From Streptomyces sp. 846.5 (GTDB lineage: Bacteria; Actinomycetota; Actinomycetes; Streptomycetales; Streptomycetaceae): 64,000 bases of DNA. Positions 58,350-64,000 of the stretch are shown here, one piece after another (the first letter of the stretch is position 1; each line of letters opens with the position of its first letter). The translations under genes were made by a program, and so were the position numbers. The stretch covers positions 372,001-436,000 of the forward strand of contig NZ_SOBN01000001.1 of NCBI RefSeq assembly GCF_004365705.1, read 5' to 3'. Under the pieces are notes generated by a model. It searched no databases, was not told the origin of the DNA, and was given only the letters and a program-made list of their open reading frames with translations.

Positions 58350-60339
58350 CAGGAAGAACCCCACCGCCTCCGCCATCGAAGCGCAGGCCGCGGCGCTCAG
58401 GAACAGCGGACTGAGCTCGGTCGGCTACAGCTACGTGAACGTCGACGACTTCTGGTACCAGTGCCCGGGCAGCCAGGGCCCCAATGTGGACGGTTACGGG
58501 CGCTGGGTGACCGATGCGTCGAAGTTCCCGGCCTCCGGCTCCACCAACGGCATCCAGGCGGTGGCCGCCTATGTGCACTCACTGGGCCTGAAGTTCGGCC
58601 TCTATGTGACGCCGGGCATCTCCCACCAGGCCGTCACGCTCAACACGCCCATTCTCGGCACGAGTTACCACGCGGACGACATCGCCACCAGCAGCAGCGA
58701 GAAGAACTACAACTGCGCCGGCATGGTCGGCATCGACTACACCAAGCCGGGTGCGCAGGCCTTCGTCAACTCCTGGGCCGACCAGTTCGCGGGCTGGGGC
58801 GTCGACTACCTCAAGATCGACGGAGTGGGCCCCTCCTACGTCTCCGACGTCCAGGCGTGGTCCACGGCCCTGCAGCAGACCGGCCGCCAGATCCACCTGG
58901 AACTCTCCAACCAGCTCAGCATCTCCGACGCCGCCACCTGGCAGCAGTACTCCAACGGCTGGCGCACCGGTGACGACGTCGAGTGCTACTGCGGCAGCGG
59001 CAGCTTCCCGCTCACCGACTACTCCAACGTCAAGCTCAGGTTCGACCAGGCCGCCACCTGGCAGCCGTTCGGCAGCACCGGCGGCTGGAACGACTACGAC
59101 TCGATCGAGCTGGGCAACGGCAGCAACGACGGCCTCACCGCGCCCGAGCGGCAGACCCAGCTCAGCCTCTGGTCACTGGCCGCCTCGCCGCTGCTCCTCG
59201 GCAGCGATCTCACCAGTCTCGACGCCACCGACCTCGGCTACCTGAAGAACACCGGTGTGCTCGCGGTCGACCAGGACGGCGTGGACGCCACCCGGATCGG
59301 CAGCGACGGCGTCAGCCAGGTCTTCGCCAAACGGGAGAGCAGCGGCGCGTACGTCATCGGCCTGTTCAACACCAATACCTCCGTCGCCAAGAACGTCGGC
59401 GTCTCGCTGCTGAAGCTCGGTCTCTACGGCAGCGCGAACCTCACCGACCTGTGGACCGGCGCCTCGTTGGGGACGGCGAGCGGCAGCTACACCGCGACCG
59501 CCGTGCCGCCCGGCGGCGTGACGCTGATCCGGGCCGTCCCGACGTCCGGCACCGGCGGCACCGCCGAACTGGTCGGCGCCGGCTCGGGCAAATGCCTGGA
59601 CGTGTACGACAACGGGACCGATCCCGGCGCCAGGACCGAACTGTGGAGCTGCGGCGGCGGCGCCAACCAGCTCTGGACGCCCACCTCCACCGGCGAGCTG
59701 CGGGTGAACGGCGCCACCGAGTGCCTGGACGTGACCGGTTCCGCGACCGCCGCCGGGACCGCCGTCGAGCTGTTCCCCTGCAACGGCGGCGCCAACCAGA
59801 AGTGGTCGGTGCGCTCCGACGGCACGGTGGTCGGCACCCAGTCCGGGCTGTGCCTGGACACCGCCTCGGGCGGCAGGGCCAACGGCACCGGCATCGTCAT
59901 CCAGGGCTGCGACGGCCAGTCCTCCCAGCAGTGGTCCGGGCCGAGCGTCAGCACGACGGCCGGCTACGAGGCCGAGTCCTCGGCCAACACCCTCAGCGGC
60001 GGTGCCACGGCGCAGAGTTGCACCTACTGCTCGGGTGGCCGGAGCGTCGGCTTCGTGGGCCAGGGCGGCACGCTCACCGTCAACTCGGTCCGGTCCACGA
60101 CCTCCGGCAACCACCAGGCGGTCATCGCCTACGCCAACGGCGACTCCACCGCACGGCAGGCGTATGTCTCGGTCAACGGCGGGGCCGCCCAACTGGTGAC
60201 CTTCCCGCCCACCGGCGGCTTCATCGACCCCGGCTGGACGACGGTCACCCTGCCGCTGTCGGCCGGCAGCAACACCGTCACCTTCTCCAACCCCGGCGCC
60301 TACGCCCCGGACTTCGACCAGATCGACGTCATCGGATAG
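58350..60339 (+). pseudogene. GH27 alpha-galactosidase-like gene, 3' part with RICIN and CBM35-like domains
   Basis: This part begins with the rest of a CTC codon and reads LRKNPTASAIEAQAAALRNS. The GH27 barrel continues with SYVNVDDFWYQ, WGVDYLKIDGVG (nucleophile Asp) and WRTGDDVECYC (acid/base Asp). A C-terminal beta domain (PPGGVTLIRAVP) is followed by a ricin-type trefoil (three repeats ending QLW, QKW and QQW) and a CBM35-like jelly roll starting GYEAESSANTLSGGA. Without the 5' part it has no signal peptide and no good start; GTG near 58435 would lose part of the barrel. Exact excision of the element would restore a 722-residue secreted enzyme. Confidence 0.9.
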
Positions 60340-60364
60340 GGGTGGCGGCCGTGCTGACCCCGGA

Positions 60365-61267
60365 TCAGATCTGGTCCGGGGCCAGCACGATGTCGAAGCG
60401 GACCCTGGCCCAGGCGGCGTCCCCGAGGTCGCGGCCGTCGGGGGCGGGGGTGCCGGGGGCCTGCTCCTCGAAGTCCTTGACGAGGGACTCCTTGACGCCG
60501 AAGACGCTGTCGCTGTCCAGCCGCTCGTCGCCTCGTACGAAGATGTGCGTCACCAGCGTCCGCAGCCCCTCCGCGCTCACCATGAAGTGCAAGTGCGAGG
60601 CGCGCATCGGCGAACGTCCGGTCGCCGCCAGCATCCTGCCGACCGGGCCGTCGTGCGGGATGGGGTAGGGGGTGGGGGTGATCGCCCAGAACCGGAACGA
60701 ACCGTCCTCGGCACTGAAGAGGCGTGCCCGCCCCGCCGTGCGGTCGTCGTCGTACTGCACGTCGTAGAAGCCGTCCTGGTCGGCCTCCCAGACCTCGATC
60801 CGCGCGCCCGGCACGGGTTTGCCGCCGGTGTCGACGACGGTGCCCTCGACCCAGCACGGCTGACCCTTCGCACCCCCGGCGACGTCGCCGCCGAGCTCGA
60901 CCAGCGGGGCGTCGTCGACGAAGAACGGGCCGAAGACGGTCGCCTCGGTGGCGTCGGCGTACGCCTCGTTGTTGATCGCGATGGTCTGCATCGAGGCGCC
61001 CAGCGTGTCCGACAGCAGGATGAACTCCTGCCGCCGCTCGTCGGTGATGTGCCCGGCCGCGGTCAGGAACTCGATGCCCTGCTGCCACTCGTCCTCGCTC
61101 AGCCGCACCTCGCGCAGGAACGCGTGCAGGTGCCTGACCGCCGCCTGCATCAACTGCCTGAGCCGCGGATCGGCGGTGCCGTCGAAGGAGGCGAGCACGC
61201 GTGCGGTCAGCTCCGCCTCGCGCGCCTGCTGCTCGGCGGAGACCGGCTCGGAAGTGTCGGCGCTCAT
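60365..61267 (-). CDS. Hydroxyquinol 1,2-dioxygenase (intradiol ring cleavage)
   Basis: A 300-residue non-haem iron enzyme. The N-terminal dimerisation helices (about 20-110) carry [19 protein letters not shown], and the catalytic beta domain has [12 protein letters not shown]. Iron ligands are Tyr168 (DGFYDVQ), Tyr201 (PYPIPHDG), His225 and His227 (ASHLHFMV). The length and ETVF/FGPF context favour the hydroxyquinol rather than the protocatechuate class. It opens 1,2,4-trihydroxybenzene to maleylacetate, the substrate of the enzyme encoded just upstream. Its ATG overlaps that gene's stop by four bases. It is the last gene of the visible operon. Confidence 0.88.
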   Translation of the reverse strand: MSADTSEPVSAEQQAREAELTARVLASFDGTADPRLRQLMQAAVRHLHAFLREVRLSEDEWQQGIEFLTAAGHITDERRQEFILLSDTLGASMQTIAINNEAYADATEATVFGPFFVDDAPLVELGGDVAGGAKGQPCWVEGTVVDTGGKPVPGARIEVWEADQDGFYDVQYDDDRTAGRARLFSAEDGSFRFWAITPTPYPIPHDGPVGRMLAATGRSPMRASHLHFMVSAEGLRTLVTHIFVRGDERLDSDSVFGVKESLVKDFEEQAPGTPAPDGRDLGDAAWARVRFDIVLAPDQI

Positions 61268-62319
61268 CGGGGTTCTGCTCCTTCCCACGCCGCGTGCAGC
61301 AGGCGCGCGAGGTTGTCGCGGTCGACGGGGGTGGGGTTGTCGGCGGGCACGGCCTGCAGGATCGCCTCGACCGCGTCGGGGATGTCGGCCTCGCTCAGCC
61401 CGTAGTCGCGCAGGGCCGTCGGGGCGTCAAGTTCGGTACGGAGCTGGCGCAGACCCTCGACGGCCGTGGCTGCGTCGAAGGCGGCGGCGATGCGCCGCTC
61501 GGCCTCGGGTGCGTTCGGCGCGTTGAACGCCAGGACGTACGGCAGGACCACGGCATGCGTCTGCGCGTGCGGCAGGTCGAACCGGCCGCCCAGCACATGG
61601 CAGATCTTGTGGTGCAGCCCGGAGCCGGCCGACGCGAAGGCCACCGCCGCCAGGTAGGCGCCGTAGAGCGCGTACTCGCGTCCCTCCAGCCCCCGCGGGT
61701 CCGCGACCACCTGCGGCAGACCGATGCGCAGGGCGCGGATGCCCTCGCCGGCGAGCGCCCGGTCGATCGGGTCGGCGCGCGGCGCCCACATCGAGTCGAC
61801 GCAGTGCGCCAGCGCGTTGAGTCCCGACGCGACGCTCATCGCGACCGGCAGGCCGAGCATGAGGCTCGCGTCGTAGACGATCGCGCGCGGCAGCACCCGG
61901 GCGTCGACCCCCGTGGTCTTCTTCGCGCCCTCGGTCAGCCCCCAGACGTTGGTGGCCTCCGACCCGGCGTACGTCGTCGGCACCGCCACGATCGGGATCC
62001 CCGTCGTGAGCGCGACCGCCTTCGCCAGCCCGGTGGTGGACCCGCCGCCGACGCACACGATCGCGTCGACGTCATGGGCGGCGGCCACGGCCCTGGCCCG
62101 CTCGGCCACCTCGACCGGTACGTGCATGACCACCTCGTCGTGGCGCACGGCCACCGGCAGTCCGGCCGTGACGGACCCGGCGAGCTCGCGCTCGCCCTTG
62201 CCGGCGATGACCATCACCCGCCGGGCGCCGAGGAGTTCGGTCTCCGCGGCGACCGCCTGCGCGGCCTCCCCCGAGCCGAACAGCACCCGCTGGGCCAGTC
62301 CCTCGTGCTCGAAGCGCAT
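61264..62319 (-). CDS. Maleylacetate reductase
   Basis: A 351-residue iron-containing alcohol dehydrogenase-fold enzyme. The NAD-binding region has [20 protein letters not shown], and [20 protein letters not shown] is typical of maleylacetate reductases. Metal-region histidines lie in [11 protein letters not shown] and [20 protein letters not shown]. It reduces maleylacetate to 3-oxoadipate, feeding the beta-ketoadipate route. It lies between the dioxygenase (four-base overlap) and the monooxygenase gene (three-base gap), so all three should be made from one mRNA. Confidence 0.9.
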   Translation of the reverse strand: MRFEHEGLAQRVLFGSGEAAQAVAAETELLGARRVMVIAGKGERELAGSVTAGLPVAVRHDEVVMHVPVEVAERARAVAAAHDVDAIVCVGGGSTTGLAKAVALTTGIPIVAVPTTYAGSEATNVWGLTEGAKKTTGVDARVLPRAIVYDASLMLGLPVAMSVASGLNALAHCVDSMWAPRADPIDRALAGEGIRALRIGLPQVVADPRGLEGREYALYGAYLAAVAFASAGSGLHHKICHVLGGRFDLPHAQTHAVVLPYVLAFNAPNAPEAERRIAAAFDAATAVEGLRQLRTELDAPTALRDYGLSEADIPDAVEAILQAVPADNPTPVDRDNLARLLHAAWEGAEPR

Positions 62320-62322
62320 CCC

Positions 62323-64000
62323 TCAGACCCCGTTCCGGCCCAGCACGGACGCCAGCGCGTCGTGCAGTGCCCGCGCCGGGTCGGCCGGCAAGGAGCCGCT
62401 CCGCCAGGCGATGTGCTTGTCAGGTCGGACCAGCAGGGCTCCCGCCTCCTCCACCTCGCGCACCTTGGCCCAGTCGTAGTAGAGGTCGGTGACCTCGCGG
62501 CCCGGGCCGATGACGACCGTCGACAACGGTACGCCGAGTTCCTGTGCCACCTTGTCGGCCGCCGCCGCCCAGGCCTCGCCGGCGATGCCGGTGATCAGGG
62601 TGAAGCGGTCGTAGGGCGCCAGGTCCATCATCGCGAACCTGCGCCGGTTGTCGCCCACCCACGCGTGCGGCAGGTGCGAGCCCGGCACGGTCGACGCCTG
62701 GTAGTAGAGATCCGGGTCGCGGGTCGGCACGGGTGGCGGGGAGCCGTCGGAGACGATCGCGGACGACCGGTAGAACTGGCCGAGCTCGACGCCGTGGGCG
62801 TTGAACTCGTAGTTCTTCAGCTCCATCGCGGCGACCAGAGCGGCGCGCTTGGCTGCGCCCTCGGGGGTGTTGGCCTTGCGCTCCTCGATCTGCTCGACCA
62901 TCTCGGCCTCGTTCTTCGCCTCGGTGACGCCCAGCGCCACGAAGATGTCGACGAACTCACGGCTCGACTTGTTGGCCCGCTTGACGATCCGTTCGGCGAC
63001 CGGCGCGCGCTCGGCCGAGTAGGTGTCCAGCAGCGAGGGCGCGGCCTGGCCGCGGAGCACCGCGGCCAGCTTCCAGGCCAGGTTGTACGAGTCCTGGATC
63101 GAGGTGTTGGAGCCCAGGCCGTTGCTCGGCGGATGCCGGTGGATCGCGTCACCGGCGCAGAACACCCGCCCCTGCTGCAGGTGCGTCGCGTACATCTCGT
63201 TGTTGCCCCACAGCGAGGTCCCGGTGATCTCGACCTCCAGCTCCGGCATGCCGAGCAGGTTGCGGACGATCTGCCGCGCGGCGGCCTCGTCGACGGTCGG
63301 CGGCTCGTCGTCGATGTCGTAGCCCCACACGATGAGCCACTCGTTCCACGGTCGCACCATCCGCACCAGCCCGGCCCCGATGCCGCCCACGTTCGAGCCC
63401 GGCTGGACGACCCAGTAGAGCACCGAGGGGCGATGGCCCACGTACGGCGCGATGTCGGCCTTGAAGGTGATGTTCATGGACCCGGCGATGTCCATCCGCC
63501 CCTGGTACGGCAGCCCGATGTCGGCGGCCACCTTGGAGCGGGCGCCGTCGGCGCCGATGAGGTACCGGGCGCGGATCGTGTACTCGCTGCCGGTGAGCCG
63601 GTCCAGCACCCGCACGTCCACGCCGTCGGCGTCCTGGGTGTGCGAGAGGTACTCGGTGGAGAACCTTGCCTGGGTCCCGCGCACCGTCGCGTTCCTGACC
63701 AGGATCGGTTCCAGGTAGGTCTGCGGGATGTCCACGGTCAGGCACGGCGAGGCCAGCTGGTAGTCGGCCTCCCGGGCCGGGCTGGTGCCCCAGGTGCGGA
63801 TCCGGCCGATCTCCTCACCGGCGATCGAGGTGCAGAAGACCGTGTCGCCCACCAGCGCGTGGTCGGTGGCGTCGGCGAGCACCTGGTCCTCGATGCCCAT
63901 GTCCCGGAAGATCTCCATCGCGCGCTGGTTGGTGATGTGCGCGCGTGGGGTGTTCGCCGTCCACCGGTACTTCGTGATCATGATGTTCGGGATCCCGAGC
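62323..64000 (-). CDS. FAD-dependent aromatic hydroxylase (resorcinol / chlorophenol type), 5' end beyond window
   Basis: A flavoprotein monooxygenase of the PHBH/TfdB class, at least 558 residues with the frame open to the window edge. The N-terminal FAD GxGxxG is outside the window. Visible are the mid motif YLIGADGARSKVAADIGLPY, the second FAD motif VFCAGDAIHRHPPSNGLGSN and the helix TSIQDSYNLAWKLAAVLRG, then a C-terminal thioredoxin-like domain. With downstream hydroxyquinol dioxygenase and maleylacetate reductase genes, the likely reaction is NAD(P)H-dependent ortho-hydroxylation of resorcinol to hydroxyquinol. 4-nitrophenol- or chlorophenol-type substrates are alternatives. Confidence 0.88.
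   Translation of the reverse strand, partial: LGIPNIMITKYRWTANTPRAHITNQRAMEIFRDMGIEDQVLADATDHALVGDTVFCTSIAGEEIGRIRTWGTSPAREADYQLASPCLTVDIPQTYLEPILVRNATVRGTQARFSTEYLSHTQDADGVDVRVLDRLTGSEYTIRARYLIGADGARSKVAADIGLPYQGRMDIAGSMNITFKADIAPYVGHRPSVLYWVVQPGSNVGGIGAGLVRMVRPWNEWLIVWGYDIDDEPPTVDEAAARQIVRNLLGMPELEVEITGTSLWGNNEMYATHLQQGRVFCAGDAIHRHPPSNGLGSNTSIQDSYNLAWKLAAVLRGQAAPSLLDTYSAERAPVAERIVKRANKSSREFVDIFVALGVTEAKNEAEMVEQIEERKANTPEGAAKRAALVAAMELKNYEFNAHGVELGQFYRSSAIVSDGSPPPVPTRDPDLYYQASTVPGSHLPHAWVGDNRRRFAMMDLAPYDRFTLITGIAGEAWAAAADKVAQELGVPLSTVVIGPGREVTDLYYDWAKVREVEEAGALLVRPDKHIAWRSGSLPADPARALHDALASVLGRNGV

Noticed and set aside
1..64000. Search for tRNA, rRNA, CRISPR arrays and phage attachment sites
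   Set aside because: Nothing recognisable was seen by eye on either strand; a tRNA or covariance scan was not possible here.

Overview
The window is high-GC actinomycete chromosome. GC-rich codon use, GTG and TTG starts, rare TTA codons, many secreted glycoside hydrolases, OmpR-type two-component pairs and DasR-type operators all point to a Streptomyces-like organism (Streptomyces, Kitasatospora or Streptacidiphilus). No rRNA, tRNA or CRISPR array was seen.

Layout. 0-6.7 kb holds small redox and regulator genes with visible decay: a methyltransferase with two frameshifts, and a TetR fragment abutting a DJ-1/PfpI fragment at an apparent deletion scar. An LCP cell-wall ligase and an ArsR/AHSA1 pair follow. 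6.7-25.4 kb is a polysaccharide-use island. It has two OmpR-type two-component systems, a GH18 chitinase and a GH78 rhamnosidase-like enzyme sharing a triplicated C-terminal module, a GH26 lipoprotein, an ABC uptake operon with a GH4 glycosidase and a sugar kinase, a divergent GntR regulator, a second GH18 enzyme and a GH46 chitosanase. The uptake operon plus chitosanase resembles the Streptomyces chitosan-oligosaccharide (csn) system. 25.4-28.2 kb encodes a YidC-like insertase, a DUF6412-type protein and two membrane proteins.

28.5-43.4 kb is one tightly overlapped six-gene operon for an unidentified glycosylated lipid or polyketide. It encodes a PfaD/PfaA-like synthase (tandem NMO-like barrels, KS, AT, ACP, KR), a second synthase (KS, AT, DH, phosphopantetheinyl transferase), a free ACP, an alpha/beta hydrolase, a GT1 glycosyltransferase and a zinc-ribbon methyltransferase with a hydrophobic tail. 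A promoter and an 18-bp perfect palindrome precede it, and codon 88 of the first gene is TTA.

43.5-54.3 kb holds two large secreted proteins of unknown function, a PAS-GAF-PP2C-HATPase phosphatase, an APC permease divergent from an Lrp/AsnC regulator, a lipoprotein and a secreted putative metallohydrolase. 54.9-60.3 kb has a GH76 enzyme behind a DasR-like site, then a GH27-RICIN-CBM gene interrupted by an IS110-family element. Joining the flanks at a shared CT dinucleotide restores the GH27 frame exactly. The non-coding end of the element folds like a bridge-RNA target loop whose two internal-loop strands match the two flanks. 60.4-64 kb is a hydroxyquinol/resorcinol pathway operon running off the right edge.
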